64,000 bases of DNA from Paucibacter sp. PLA-PC-4 (lineage in GTDB: Bacteria > Pseudomonadota > Gammaproteobacteria > Burkholderiales > Burkholderiaceae_C), in contig NZ_JAPFGP010000005.1 of assembly GCF_026241155.1 (NCBI RefSeq), positions 1-64,000 of the forward strand. Direction: 5' to 3'. The notes below the pieces were generated by a model, which had not been told where the DNA came from, searched no databases, and saw only the letters and a program-made list of their open reading frames with translations. This document shows, piece after piece, positions 46,461 to 56,083 of this stretch (position 1 is the stretch's first letter; each line of letters begins with the position of its first letter). A program made the translations under genes and the position numbers.

Positions 46461-48238
46461 TCAAGCGCATCGTCCTGGTCATGCTGGCCGCCCTGTGCCA
46501 GGTGGCGGCCGGCGTCGAGCCCAAGACCTTCCGTTATGCCTTCCCGATCGCCGAGACCGGCTTCGATCCGGCCCAGGTCAGCGACACCTACTCGCGCACC
46601 GTCACGCCCCACATCTTCGAGGCGCTCTACGGCTACGACCCGCTGGCCCTGCCGGTCAAGATCGTGCCGCTGACAGCGGCGGCTCTGCCCGAGGTCAATG
46701 CCGAGTTCACCCGCTGGACCATCAAGCTCAAGCCCGGCATCTTCTTCGCCGACGATCCAGCCTTCAAAGGCAAGAGACGCGAACTGGTAGCCCAGGACTA
46801 TGTCTTCAGCCTGATGCGCTTTGCCGACCCGGCCGTCAAGAGCCCCATGTGGGCGTCGGTCGAGGAGCGAGGCATTCTGGGCCTGGCCGAGCGGCGCGAG
46901 GCCGCGCTGAGGAACAAAACCCCTTTCGACTACGACAGCCACATCGAAGGCCTGAGCGTGCTGGATCGCCACACGCTGCAGATCAGGCTCAAGAGCCCGC
47001 GCCCGCGTCTGCTCGAAATGCTGGCCGCCAATGATCTGTTCGGTGCCGTGGCCCGCGAGGTGGTGCAGCATTATGGCGAGCAAGTCAGCGCCCACCCGGT
47101 CGGCACCGGCCCCTATGTGCTGAAGGACTGGCGGCGCAGCTCGCTGATCGTTCTGGAGCGCAACCCAGGCTACCGCGAGCGCGTCTACGAGGCCCAGCCA
47201 CGCGCCGACGACGCCGAGGGCCAGGCGATTTTGGCCCAACTCAAGGGCCGGCGCATCCCGATGGTGGATCGCGTCGAGGTCAGCATCATCGAGGAATCGC
47301 AGCCGCGCTGGCTGTCCTTTCTGGGCGGCGAACATGAGCTGATCGACCGCGTGCCGCCCGAGTTCGTGGCGGTGGCGCTGCCGCACGGCAAGCTGGCGCC
47401 CAACCTCGCCAAGCAGGGCATGCAGCTGAGTCGCCTGATCAATGCCGACAGCGCCTTCACTTACTTCAATATGGATGATCCGGTGATTGGCGGCTACACG
47501 CCTGAGCGGGTAGCGTTGCGCCGCGCGCTGTCGCTGGCACTGGACGTGGAGCGCGAGATTCGCCTGGTGCGGCGCGGCCAAGCGATTCCCGCACAGTCGC
47601 CGCTGCTGCCTCACACCAGCGGCTACGACCCTGAGTTCAAGAGCGAGAACGGTGACTTTGACCCGGCCCGCGCCAACGCCCTGCTTGATATGTATGGCTA
47701 TGTCGACAAGGACGGTGACGGCTGGCGCGACCAACCCGATGGCGGCCAGCTGGCGCTGGAGGTCGCAACGCAGCCAGACGCGTTGTCGCGTCAATATGAC
47801 GAGCTGTGGACGATCAACTTCAAGCGTGTCGGCATCCGCACCAAGTTCTTCGCCGGCAAATGGCCAGAGCAGCTGAAGGCCGCTCGCGCCGGCAAGCTGC
47901 AGCTGTGGATGATGGGCACCACCGCGAACGCGCCCGACGGCCTGCAGGCCCTGCAGCGCTTCTACGGCCCGCAAGCCGGCAACCAGAACCTGTCGCGCTT
48001 CAAAAGCGCCGAGTTCGATGCGCTGTACGAGCGCATGCAGGCCCTGCCCGATGGCCCCGAGCGCGAGGCCCTGTTCCTGCAGGCCAAGCGCCTGCAGACC
48101 GCCTATATGCCCACCAAGACCCATGTGCACCGCATCGTCAACGACATCGCCCAGCCTTGGCTGATCGGCTACCGGCGGCCGTTGTTCCGCAACGAGTTCT
48201 GGCATCTGATCGACGTGTTGCCGCGCACGAAGCCATGA
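46457..48238 (+). CDS. Peptide-type ABC transporter solute-binding protein 6 of 7
   Basis: 593 residues. ATGA overlap. Short signal peptide about 1-19 (IVLVMLAALCQVAAG). The core has FPIAETGFDPAQVSDTYSR, HIFEALYGYDPLALPVK and HPVGTGPYVLKDWRRSS. Its ending ALQRFYGPQAGNQNLSRF, FDALYERMQALPDGPER and LIGYRRPLF match protein 2. A Cys in the signal region (CQVAAG) is not in a convincing lipobox. Ligand unknown. Confidence 0.93.
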   Translation: MIKRIVLVMLAALCQVAAGVEPKTFRYAFPIAETGFDPAQVSDTYSRTVTPHIFEALYGYDPLALPVKIVPLTAAALPEVNAEFTRWTIKLKPGIFFADDPAFKGKRRELVAQDYVFSLMRFADPAVKSPMWASVEERGILGLAERREAALRNKTPFDYDSHIEGLSVLDRHTLQIRLKSPRPRLLEMLAANDLFGAVAREVVQHYGEQVSAHPVGTGPYVLKDWRRSSLIVLERNPGYRERVYEAQPRADDAEGQAILAQLKGRRIPMVDRVEVSIIEESQPRWLSFLGGEHELIDRVPPEFVAVALPHGKLAPNLAKQGMQLSRLINADSAFTYFNMDDPVIGGYTPERVALRRALSLALDVEREIRLVRRGQAIPAQSPLLPHTSGYDPEFKSENGDFDPARANALLDMYGYVDKDGDGWRDQPDGGQLALEVATQPDALSRQYDELWTINFKRVGIRTKFFAGKWPEQLKAARAGKLQLWMMGTTANAPDGLQALQRFYGPQAGNQNLSRFKSAEFDALYERMQALPDGPEREALFLQAKRLQTAYMPTKTHVHRIVNDIAQPWLIGYRRPLFRNEFWHLIDVLPRTKP

Positions 48239-50019
48239 AGCGCCGAGATCTGCTGGGCGCGGCCGCCGCGCTGGGTGCCGCGCCGGCCCTGCTGCAGGCC
48301 CAGCCCGTAAGCAAGAAAACGAAGACCCTGCGCACCGCCTTCAACGCTGCCGAGGTCGGCTTCGATCCGCCTCAGGTCTCTGACCAGACCTCGGTCATCA
48401 TCAACGCGCACATCTTCGAGTCGCCGCTGACCTTCGACTGCCTGGCCCGGCCGGTAGAGCTGCGGCCGCAGACGGCCGCTGCGCTGCCCGAGATCACCGA
48501 CGACTACCGCCGCTTCGTCTTCACACTCAAGCCCGGCCTGCTCTTCAGCGACGATCCGGCCTTCAAGGGCAAGCCGCGCGAGCTGGTGGCCGAGGACTAT
48601 GTCTACAGCATCAAGCGCTACTACGACCCGCGCATCAAGACCGAGCACCTCTACCAGTTCGAGGGCGCCAAGGTCCTGGGTCTGAGCGAGCTGCGCCAGC
48701 GCGCCCTGCAGGCCAAGACTGGGCTGGACTACGACACGCCGGTGGCGGGCCTGCGCGCGTTGGACCGCTACCGCTTCGAAGTGCGGCTGGCGCAAAGCGA
48801 TCCGCGTTTCATCTATGTGTTCGCCAATGCCGGGCTGAGCGCGGCAGTCGCCCGCGAGGTGGTCGAGGCCTATGGCGCCGACATCATGGCCCATCCGATC
48901 GGCACCGGCCCCTTCCGGCTTGCCAGCTGGCGGCGCGGCTCGCAAGTGCTGCTGGCGCGTAACCCGCAGTTTCGCGAGCAGTGGTTCGACAGCCAGGCCC
49001 CAGCCGACGACCCGGCCGCGCAGTTGCTGGCCGAGCGGCTCAAGGGCAAGCGCCTGCCGCTGGTCGACCAAGTGCAGGTCAGCATCATCGAGGAGGATCA
49101 GCCGCGCTGGCTGGCCTTCGAGGGCGGCGAGCTGGACGTCGTCGAGATGCCGCCCGGCGTCGCACCGCTGGCCCTGCCGGGCGGAAGGCTGGCGCCGGCG
49201 CTGCAGCGCAAGGGCGTGACAGCGCGCAGCACGCTGGGCGCCGATGTGCGCTTCTCCTTCTTCAACTTCAACGACCCGCAGGTCGGCGGCTACACGCCGG
49301 AAAAGGTGGCACTGCGCCGCGCCATCGCGCTGGCCTATGACAGCCAAGTCGAGCTGCAGCAGGTCTACAAGGGCCAGGGCGTGCCGGCCCAGTCGCTGCT
49401 GCCGGCGGCCGTTTATGGCCACGACCCGCTGCTCAAGAGCGAGATGAGCACACCCGATCTGCCGCGCGCCCGCGCGCTGCTCGATGTATGGGGCTACAAG
49501 GATGTCGACGGCGATGGCTATCTGGAGAACCCTGACGGCTCCAAGCTGCTGCTGCGTATGGCCGGCGTCAACACCTCGCGCCAGCGCGCGCTCGACGAGC
49601 TGTGGAAAAAGCGCATGGACGCCGTCGGTCTGCGCATGGTCTTCGAGACCGGCACCTTCGGCGAGCTGATCAAGAGGTCGCTGGCCGGCCAGCTGCAGAT
49701 CTGGGGCTTCTCCTGGAACATCTCTTTCCCCGATGCCGACTTCTTCCTCGGCATGGCCTACGGCCCCAATGCTGACCAGAGCAATGACGCCCGCTTCAAG
49801 CTGGCCGCCTACGACCGCCTCTACGAGGCCCAGCGCGCGCTGCCCGACGGCCCCGAGCGTCTGGCCCTGATGCGCGAGGCCAACCGCCTGCTGCTTGCCT
49901 ACGTCCCGTATCTGCCGCACTGGCATGCGCTGCGCACCGACGTCAGCCAGCCCGGAGTGCATGGGTTTTGGCGCCATCCGTTCGCGCGCGACTGGTGGCG
50001 GTTTGTGCAGATCGGTTGA
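48235..50019 (+). CDS. Peptide-type ABC transporter solute-binding protein 7 of 7
   Basis: 594 residues. ATGA overlap. Unlike the others, the N-terminus KRRDLLGAAAALGAAPALLQAQ has adjacent arginines followed by DLLG, as in twin-arginine (Tat) signals. The core is divergent (AAEVGFDPPQVSD, FSDDPAFKGKPREL, HPIGTGPFRLASWRRGS) and its YSIKRYYDP, GLSELRQ, SDPRF and SW-x4-PDADFFLG stretches match protein 1. It ends WWRFVQIG. The last gene; a convergent hypothetical gene begins 31 bases on. Confidence 0.93.
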   Translation: MKRRDLLGAAAALGAAPALLQAQPVSKKTKTLRTAFNAAEVGFDPPQVSDQTSVIINAHIFESPLTFDCLARPVELRPQTAAALPEITDDYRRFVFTLKPGLLFSDDPAFKGKPRELVAEDYVYSIKRYYDPRIKTEHLYQFEGAKVLGLSELRQRALQAKTGLDYDTPVAGLRALDRYRFEVRLAQSDPRFIYVFANAGLSAAVAREVVEAYGADIMAHPIGTGPFRLASWRRGSQVLLARNPQFREQWFDSQAPADDPAAQLLAERLKGKRLPLVDQVQVSIIEEDQPRWLAFEGGELDVVEMPPGVAPLALPGGRLAPALQRKGVTARSTLGADVRFSFFNFNDPQVGGYTPEKVALRRAIALAYDSQVELQQVYKGQGVPAQSLLPAAVYGHDPLLKSEMSTPDLPRARALLDVWGYKDVDGDGYLENPDGSKLLLRMAGVNTSRQRALDELWKKRMDAVGLRMVFETGTFGELIKRSLAGQLQIWGFSWNISFPDADFFLGMAYGPNADQSNDARFKLAAYDRLYEAQRALPDGPERLALMREANRLLLAYVPYLPHWHALRTDVSQPGVHGFWRHPFARDWWRFVQIG

Positions 50020-50050
50020 GCAGCGATGTCTGAAGCGAGCCCGGCGACCC

Positions 50051-50521
50051 TCACCGCACCGCCCCCACCCGCTCCCTGAACAGCGCGGCGCGCTCCGCGT
50101 CTGCGGCGAGGGCGATCTCGGCTGCGCAGTGGTCCATCCAGGCGACGAATCTTGATTCGGAGTCCACCGTACGGGCAGCCTCTCGCAGCGCCGCGTCGCG
50201 CCCGGCCAGCATGCGAGCGGCCAGGTCCAGCGCGAAGAACTTGGCGCGCATCAACCGAGCGGCTGCGGCTGCGCCGGCCGGCGCAGCCGCCGGCTCAGAT
50301 ACCGCCCCGCTCACCAGTCCTTGGGCCAGCAGCCGCTCGACGGCCTGATGCGGCGCCAGACCCAGTCCCTGGGCCAGGGTTTGCAGCTCGCCCAGGCTGC
50401 GGCGCCCGTCCACCATGATCAGCAGCATGCGCAGACCCGCCGGCAAGGCCTGGCGTGGCCCGGCCAGCAGGCGCCGGGCGGCGTCGGTCTTGCGAAGAAC
50501 TGCGTCGGTGGAAGAGGGCAT
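50051..50521 (-). CDS. Hypothetical protein
   Basis: 156 residues, mostly helical, with no signal peptide or membrane helix. A recognisable stretch GLRMLLIMVDGRRSLGELQTLAQGLG (about 33-58) could be a winged-helix-like module, as in several uncharacterised Burkholderiales proteins. Ala-rich middle; charged C-terminus. The ATG was chosen because sequence upstream in frame loses coding character. It converges with the binding-protein array and is divergent from the acetoacetyl-CoA synthetase gene (140 bases). Function unknown. Confidence 0.65.
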   Translation of the reverse strand: MPSSTDAVLRKTDAARRLLAGPRQALPAGLRMLLIMVDGRRSLGELQTLAQGLGLAPHQAVERLLAQGLVSGAVSEPAAAPAGAAAAARLMRAKFFALDLAARMLAGRDAALREAARTVDSESRFVAWMDHCAAEIALAADAERAALFRERVGAVR

Positions 50522-50661
50522 GGGCGGGCGGAGAGCGAGAGCCGCATGCTGGAGAGGCTTTGTGGCTGCGGCGTGACGGCGCCGTGACAGTCGCGCCGCT
50601 TCGTGCAGGGCTTGGCACCTGCATGACACCGGCTGCGCGACTGAAGAGGCATCATCGACCC

Positions 50662-52698
50662 ATGCACACGCACGACAGCCCAAGCTCCGAGCCCCAGATC
50701 CGCCGCTACGAGCGATTTCTGCGCGAGTCGCGCGGCCTGGCCTTCGAGCGCTACGAGGACCTGTGGCAATGGTCCATCACCGAGCTCGATGCCTTCTGGC
50801 TGAGCCTGTGGGAATTCTTCGAGCTGCGCTCGACGGCGCCGTTCGAGCGCGCCCTGCTCGATGACCGCATGCCCGGCGCGCGCTGGTTCGAGGGAGCCAC
50901 GCTGAACCTGGCGGACCAGGCGCTGCGCCATGCCCAGATCAGCACTGAGCGGCCGGCCATCGTCTGGAGCACAGAGGCCATGCTGTCGCGCGGCGAAGTG
51001 GCCGAGCTCAGCTGGCCCGAACTGCGCAGCCAGGTTGGTGCCTTCGCGGCGGCGCTGCGCGCGCTGGGCGTGCAGCGTGGCGATCGGGTCGTCGCCTATA
51101 TGCCCAATATCCCACAGACCGCCATCGCCTTTCTGGCCGCAGCCAGCCTCGGCGCGGTCTGGTCGGTCTGTTCGCCGGACATGGGAGCGATGGCGGTGCT
51201 GGACCGCTTCCGTCAGATCGAGCCCACCGTGCTGGTTGCCGTGGACGGCTACGTCTATGGCGGCCAGGCGGTCGACCGCCGAGCGCTGCTGGGCGAGCTG
51301 CGCGCCGGGCTGCCCAGCCTGCAGCAACTGGTGCTGCTGCCCTGGCTGGACCCGCAGGCGGACACGACCGCGTTTGGCGCGCTGAACTTCAACACGCTGC
51401 TCTCACGCAAGGACCTGGCCCCGGTGGCGCCCGAACCTCTGCCCTTTGATCATCCCTTATGGATCGTCTATTCCAGCGGCACCACCGGCCTGCCCAAGCC
51501 CATCGTGCACGGCCATGGCGGCATCGTCCTGGAGGCGCTCAAGGGCGGGGTGCTGCACAACGACCTGCGGCCCGAGGACCGCTTTCACTGGTACAGCTCG
51601 ACCGGCTGGATCATGTGGAACTGCCAGGTCAATGCGCTGCTGGGCGGCACGACGATCTGCCTGTTCGACGGCAGTCCGGGCGGCCCGCGAGAACGGCCGG
51701 ACTGGGGCACGCTTTGGCGCTTCGCGGCGCTGGCCAAGGTCAGCTGGTTCGGCGCGGGCGCGGCCTTCTACGCCAGCTGCCTGAAGGCTGATGTGCGGCC
51801 GCCGGAGGTCGGCGATCTGAGGGCGCTGCGCGCGGTCGGTGCCACCGGCAGCCCGCTGGCCGACGAGAGCTATGACTGGATCTGGCAACGCCTGCCCAAG
51901 GTCGACGGGCTGCCGATCTGGATCGCCTGCATCTGCGGCGGCACCGACTTCGCCGGCGCCTTCCTGGCCGGCCTGCCGACGCTGCCACTGCGGCGCGGCC
52001 AGATGCAATGCCGCTGCCTGGGCGCCGCGGTCTACGCCTATGGCGAGCCCGATGCGAACGGTCGAGGCCAGGCCTTGAGCGATGCGGTCGGCGAGCTCGT
52101 CTGTACTCGGCCTATGCCGTCGATGCCGCTGCGCTTCTGGGGTGATGCCGACGGTAGCCGCTACCGTGAGAGCTACTTCGAGATGTACCGCGGCCCCGAG
52201 GGCGAGGGGATCTGGCGCCACGGAGACTGGCTGCGTATCACGCCCGAGGGCGGCGCCATCATCTACGGCCGATCCGATGCAACGATCAACCGCCACGGCA
52301 TACGCATGGGCACGGCCGAGCTCTACCGCGCGGTGGAGAAGTTCCCCGAAGTGCTGGACAGCTTGGTGGTGGACCTCGAATACCTGGGGCGCGACAGCTA
52401 TATGCCGCTGTTCCTCGTGCTGCGCGAGGGCTTGACCCTCGATGAGGCGCTGACGCAGCGGCTACGAGAAGCGATCAGGAGCGCCTTGTCAGCCCGCCAT
52501 CTGCCCAACGAGATTTGGCAGGTGGCGGCGATCCCGCGCACCCTGTCGGGCAAAAAAATGGAGCTGCCAGTCAAAAAACTTCTGCTGGGTGCGGCGCCCG
52601 AGACGGTATTCAAGCGCGATGCGATGGCCAATGCCGGCTGTGTCGACTGGTTCTGCGACTTCGCCGCGCGGCGCCGGGGCTCGCTCCCCCCCATCTAG
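50662..52698 (+). CDS. Acetoacetyl-CoA synthetase
   Basis: 678 residues, close to the usual 650-680. Adenylate-forming enzyme: the AMP-binding motif YSSGTTGLPKPIVHG (about 270-284), GWIMWNCQVNALLGG, the ATP/acyl motif YGRSDATINRHGIRMGTAE, and the C-terminal catalytic Lys in LSGKKMELPVKKL. The N-terminal extension (RYERFLRESRGLAFERYEDLWQWS) is typical of acetoacetate-CoA ligase. It activates acetoacetate for ketone-body use or polyhydroxybutyrate turnover. It stands alone; no PHB genes adjoin. Confidence 0.9.
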   Translation: MHTHDSPSSEPQIRRYERFLRESRGLAFERYEDLWQWSITELDAFWLSLWEFFELRSTAPFERALLDDRMPGARWFEGATLNLADQALRHAQISTERPAIVWSTEAMLSRGEVAELSWPELRSQVGAFAAALRALGVQRGDRVVAYMPNIPQTAIAFLAAASLGAVWSVCSPDMGAMAVLDRFRQIEPTVLVAVDGYVYGGQAVDRRALLGELRAGLPSLQQLVLLPWLDPQADTTAFGALNFNTLLSRKDLAPVAPEPLPFDHPLWIVYSSGTTGLPKPIVHGHGGIVLEALKGGVLHNDLRPEDRFHWYSSTGWIMWNCQVNALLGGTTICLFDGSPGGPRERPDWGTLWRFAALAKVSWFGAGAAFYASCLKADVRPPEVGDLRALRAVGATGSPLADESYDWIWQRLPKVDGLPIWIACICGGTDFAGAFLAGLPTLPLRRGQMQCRCLGAAVYAYGEPDANGRGQALSDAVGELVCTRPMPSMPLRFWGDADGSRYRESYFEMYRGPEGEGIWRHGDWLRITPEGGAIIYGRSDATINRHGIRMGTAELYRAVEKFPEVLDSLVVDLEYLGRDSYMPLFLVLREGLTLDEALTQRLREAIRSALSARHLPNEIWQVAAIPRTLSGKKMELPVKKLLLGAAPETVFKRDAMANAGCVDWFCDFAARRRGSLPPI

Positions 52699-52819
52699 GC
52701 TGTTGCCCGAACTTCACGGCGCTCAGGCGCCGGCGTATGCTAATTGCACAAATCAGGCTGTCGTACTCTTTCGCCAAGCCTGCATCGCCAGGGATGCAAC
52801 GCCAGCAGCAGGAGCGCTC

Positions 52820-55087
52820 ATGCGCTTGCCATCCCCGGCCCGGTCCGTCAGCAAGCTTGATTTGCTCATCTGGGCCTTGCCGGCCCTGGGCCTGGCCATC
52901 ATGGCCGCGCTCTGGTGGATGGTGCTGCAGACGTTGGACGGCGAGCGCGCGCTGGTCGAGCGCGAGATCGAGCAGCGCGGCAGCGGGCTGAACCAGACCT
53001 TCTCGGAACACACGCGGCGCAGCTTGCAGCAGATCGACCAGATCACCGCCTTTGTCGCCAGCGATCTGGAGAGCGGCCTGGGCCGCAGCACAGAGCGCGC
53101 CGCGGCCGAAGCCGGACTGGCCCGACTGCTCAGGCTGGGACTGGACGATCTGCCGGGCGTCAAATCGCTCTATATCGCCGATGCCCAGGGCCGGCTGCTG
53201 AGCAGCTCGCAGCCGCCGGGCGAGATCGCGGCCCGTCCGCACTTCCTGGTGCACCGGGAGGGCCAGCGCCGGGGCCTGCATATCGGCACGCCCGAGCAGA
53301 TCGCCGGCGACCCCTCGTGGCGCCTTCATCTGACTCGGCGGCTGCAGCGTGCAGACGGTGGCTTTGCCGGCATCGTCGGCGTTGTGATGGACCCTTATTA
53401 CTTTACCGACTTCTACCGCGCCAGTCAGTTCGGCGACCACGGAGTCGTGGGCCTGCTCGGCCAGGACTGGGTGCTGCGGGCGCGGCGCTCGGGTGAGCGA
53501 GTCTGGTTCGGCGAGGTCTCCGGCAGGGGCAGCCTGATCCATCAGTTGGCGCGCTGGCCCCAGGGCAGCTACCTTGCCACCAGCCGGCTCGACGGTGTGC
53601 ACCGCCGCATGACCTACCAGACGCTGGAGGAGTACCAAATGGTGGTCTTCACCGGCCTGAGCCTGCCCGAGGCTCTGGCGCCCTACCAAGCGCGGCGCGC
53701 CGCCGCGCTGCGCGGCACTGGGCTGGCCAGCCTTGCCCTGATGCTGGCCTTCGGCGGCCTGAGCTTCGCGGCCATCACGCTGCGGCGCAGCCAGTCCTCG
53801 CGCGAGCGGGCGCGCGCCCAGTTCGAAGCGGCCTCGAATGCTAGCTTGGACGCTTTCTGGATCCTGCGCGCCGAGCGTGCCGCCGACGGCCGCCTGCTCG
53901 ACTTCCGCTTCACCCACTGCAATGACCGCGGTGCAGAGCTGCTGCGTCGGCCCAAGGAGCAGATTCTCTGGCACACCCGCGCCGAGGTATTCAAGACCGC
54001 TCGCGACCCGCGATTTTTCGAGATGTATGCCAAGGTGCTGGAAAGCGGCCAGCCGCTACGCAATGAGTTCGTCATCGAGACGCCGCCAGCCGCGGGCCTG
54101 GTGCTGCAGCACCAGGTGGTGCCGGTAGGCGACGGCGTGGCCATCACCAGCCGCGATGTGACGGCAGAGCGCCGCCGCGAACAGGCCATGCTGGACACGC
54201 AGGAGGCCTTGAGCGCGGCCCAAAAGCGCCTGCACGACATCACCGACCACTTGCCAGTGCTGATTGGCTATCTCGACGCGCAGGAGCGCCTGCTTTTCGT
54301 CAACGCCACCTTCAAGGACTGGCTGGGTATCGCGCCCGGCGCGGCGATGGGGCGGCCGCTTCGCGAGGTGATCGGCGAGACGCTGTATGCGCAGCGAGCG
54401 CCCTGGCTGCGCCGCGCGCTGGCCGGCGAGGCGGTCAGCTTCGAGCTGCAGTCCGACACGCTGGGGGTGAGCCGCTCGCTGAAAAACGAGTACCTGCCGG
54501 ACATCGCCTCCTCCGGCGTTGTGCAAGGCCTCTATACGCTCAGCCAGGATGTCTCGGCACTGAAATCGGTTCAGCGCGAGCTGCAGCTGCTGGCCCGGCA
54601 CGACAGCCTGACCGGCCTGCCGAACCGCCATCACTTCGACGAACTGCTGGGCCAGGCGTTGCGGCGTGCCCAGCGTGGGGGTAGCGCACTGGCACTGCTT
54701 TTCCTGGACATCGACCGATTCAAGTCCATCAACGACGGCCTGGGCCACGCGATGGGCGACGCGGTGTTGCAGGAATTCGCGCGCCGCTTGCAGCGCAGCG
54801 TGCGCAGCACCGACACGGTGGCGCGGCTAGCCGGCGACGAATTCGTCATCATCCTTGAAGGCTTGGGCAGCGATGCCGAGCCGACCACCGTAGCTGCCAA
54901 AATCGTCGAGGTAATGGGCCCGCCGTTCGAGCTTCAAGGCCAGCAGCTCCAGGTCTCAACCAGTATCGGCCTGGCCCAGCACCAGGGCGGAACTATCACG
55001 GCGGCCGAGCTGCTGGCGCGCGCCGATGCCGCGCTCTACGAGGCCAAGGCGGCCGGGCGCAACACTTTCCGGCAAGCGAGCCGCTGA
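52820..55087 (+). CDS. Membrane-bound PAS-GGDEF diguanylate cyclase
   Basis: 755 residues. AGGAG lies five bases before the ATG. First helix about 14-36, a periplasmic dCache-like sensor region (about 40-285), second helix about 297-318, two PAS-like segments (about 335-455 and 465-585), then a GGDEF domain (about 590-750). The signature is AGDEF (671-675), with Ala for the first Gly; many AGDEF enzymes are active. An inhibitory I-site RSTD lies at 662-665. It should make cyclic di-GMP in response to an external signal. It is followed by a convergent sugar-kinase gene. Confidence 0.92.
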   Translation: MRLPSPARSVSKLDLLIWALPALGLAIMAALWWMVLQTLDGERALVEREIEQRGSGLNQTFSEHTRRSLQQIDQITAFVASDLESGLGRSTERAAAEAGLARLLRLGLDDLPGVKSLYIADAQGRLLSSSQPPGEIAARPHFLVHREGQRRGLHIGTPEQIAGDPSWRLHLTRRLQRADGGFAGIVGVVMDPYYFTDFYRASQFGDHGVVGLLGQDWVLRARRSGERVWFGEVSGRGSLIHQLARWPQGSYLATSRLDGVHRRMTYQTLEEYQMVVFTGLSLPEALAPYQARRAAALRGTGLASLALMLAFGGLSFAAITLRRSQSSRERARAQFEAASNASLDAFWILRAERAADGRLLDFRFTHCNDRGAELLRRPKEQILWHTRAEVFKTARDPRFFEMYAKVLESGQPLRNEFVIETPPAAGLVLQHQVVPVGDGVAITSRDVTAERRREQAMLDTQEALSAAQKRLHDITDHLPVLIGYLDAQERLLFVNATFKDWLGIAPGAAMGRPLREVIGETLYAQRAPWLRRALAGEAVSFELQSDTLGVSRSLKNEYLPDIASSGVVQGLYTLSQDVSALKSVQRELQLLARHDSLTGLPNRHHFDELLGQALRRAQRGGSALALLFLDIDRFKSINDGLGHAMGDAVLQEFARRLQRSVRSTDTVARLAGDEFVIILEGLGSDAEPTTVAAKIVEVMGPPFELQGQQLQVSTSIGLAQHQGGTITAAELLARADAALYEAKAAGRNTFRQASR

Positions 55088-55094
55088 GCGCAGT

Positions 55095-56027
55095 CTAGAC
55101 CGGCAGTTCGGCGCGGCGCGGCAGATCGGCGCCGCGGCGCGAGCAGGTAATGGCGGCCGCCCGCGCAGCGAAGGACAGGGCCTCGCCCAGCGCCGGCCGT
55201 GACAGCGCCGCCAGCGCGCCAGCCGATAGCGCCGCGTGCTCGGCCATCCAAGTCAGCAGCGCGGCCTGGAAGGTATCGCCAGCGCCTACCGTGTCTATCA
55301 CTGCGACGTCAACCGGCGCGGCCTCGACCCGGCCAGCCCCACTCCAGGCCACGGCCCCCTGCGCGCCCCGCGTCAACACCACGCAGCCCACTCCACAGGC
55401 AAGCGCAGCGGCCGCGAAGTCTGCCGGCACCCGCCCCGGATAGACCAGGCCCAGATCTTCCTCGCTGAGCTTGAGCACATCAGTGCGCGGCAGCATCCAC
55501 TCGATCTGCGCGCGCCAGACCGCCAAGTCCGGCTCGACATTCAGACGGACATTCGGGTCGTAGGCGATCAGACTGCGGCCCCGCGCACGCTCGACCAGGG
55601 TGCGCAGCGTCGCTGCGCCGGGGCCCACGACACTGGCATAGGAGCCAAGATGGATCACGCTCGCACCAGCAGCCGGCAGCGCGTCCAGTGCGTCCGGGCT
55701 CAGCAGGCGGTCGGCGCCGCCCTGGCCATAGAAGGTGTAAGCGGGCAAGCCCTGGGCGTCGAAGCCGACCAGGCTCAGCGTGGTCGGCGCGCCGGCGCGC
55801 TGCACCGCACGGGTGTCGACACCCTCGGCCTGCAGCACGCGCATCAGCCGCTCGCCGAGAAAGTCCTTCGAGATCTGGGTCAGCATGCAGACCGGCTGAC
55901 CCAGCCGTGCCAGCCCCACCGCCACATTGAACGGCGAGCCGCCGACACGCCCATCCAGCAGCAGACCGGTGGGCGTCTCACCGGCCGCGAACACATCAAA
56001 AATCGCTTCGCCGCAAACCACGAACAT
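55095..56027 (-). CDS. PfkB-family carbohydrate kinase (fructokinase-like)
   Basis: 310 residues. GAGG six bases before the ATG supports this start. PfkB signatures: VGGSPFNVAVGLARLG (about 29-44) and the C-terminal DTVGAGDTFQAALL with catalytic Asp (about 247-260). ADP/ATP-grip residues such as LIAYDPNVRLN are in place. The family phosphorylates fructose, ribose or other sugars on the terminal hydroxyl. It lies alone between a diguanylate cyclase (convergent) and the modE gene, so the substrate is not predicted by context. Confidence 0.88.
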   Translation of the reverse strand: MFVVCGEAIFDVFAAGETPTGLLLDGRVGGSPFNVAVGLARLGQPVCMLTQISKDFLGERLMRVLQAEGVDTRAVQRAGAPTTLSLVGFDAQGLPAYTFYGQGGADRLLSPDALDALPAAGASVIHLGSYASVVGPGAATLRTLVERARGRSLIAYDPNVRLNVEPDLAVWRAQIEWMLPRTDVLKLSEEDLGLVYPGRVPADFAAAALACGVGCVVLTRGAQGAVAWSGAGRVEAAPVDVAVIDTVGAGDTFQAALLTWMAEHAALSAGALAALSRPALGEALSFAARAAAITCSRRGADLPRRAELPV

Positions 56028-56083
56028 GCTTTTCCTCGAATTCTTGAAAGACTCAGATCCTGAGCGCCAACACCGCGTCTGCC

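Larger units (their letters stand above)
37411..50019 (+). repeat. Tandem array of seven paralogous solute-binding protein genes
   Basis: Seven genes of 594-610 codons in the same direction, all encoding SBP_bac_5 proteins that share long colinear blocks (ETGFDP, DDPAFKG, KRELVAEDYVYS, FDYD, HPVGTGP, WRRSS, LPDGPER, QPWLIGY). Gene 1 to gene 2 has 14 bases between; every later junction is an ATGA overlap. No recent identity is apparent at base level, so the duplications are old. Paired by eye, 1 resembles 7, 2 resembles 6 and 3 resembles 5, with 4 central. Confidence 0.95.

Noticed and set aside
37243-49977. Long open frames antisense to the binding-protein array (up to 664 codons)
   Set aside because: High GC with G/C third bases opens the antisense frame. 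They mirror the sense genes exactly, have no ribosome sites or known domains, and the sense frames encode clear family proteins.
37411-50019. Assembly duplication as explanation for the seven binding proteins
   Set aside because: The copies differ throughout at protein level and in signal peptides, so they are diverged genes rather than a collapsed or repeated read artefact.
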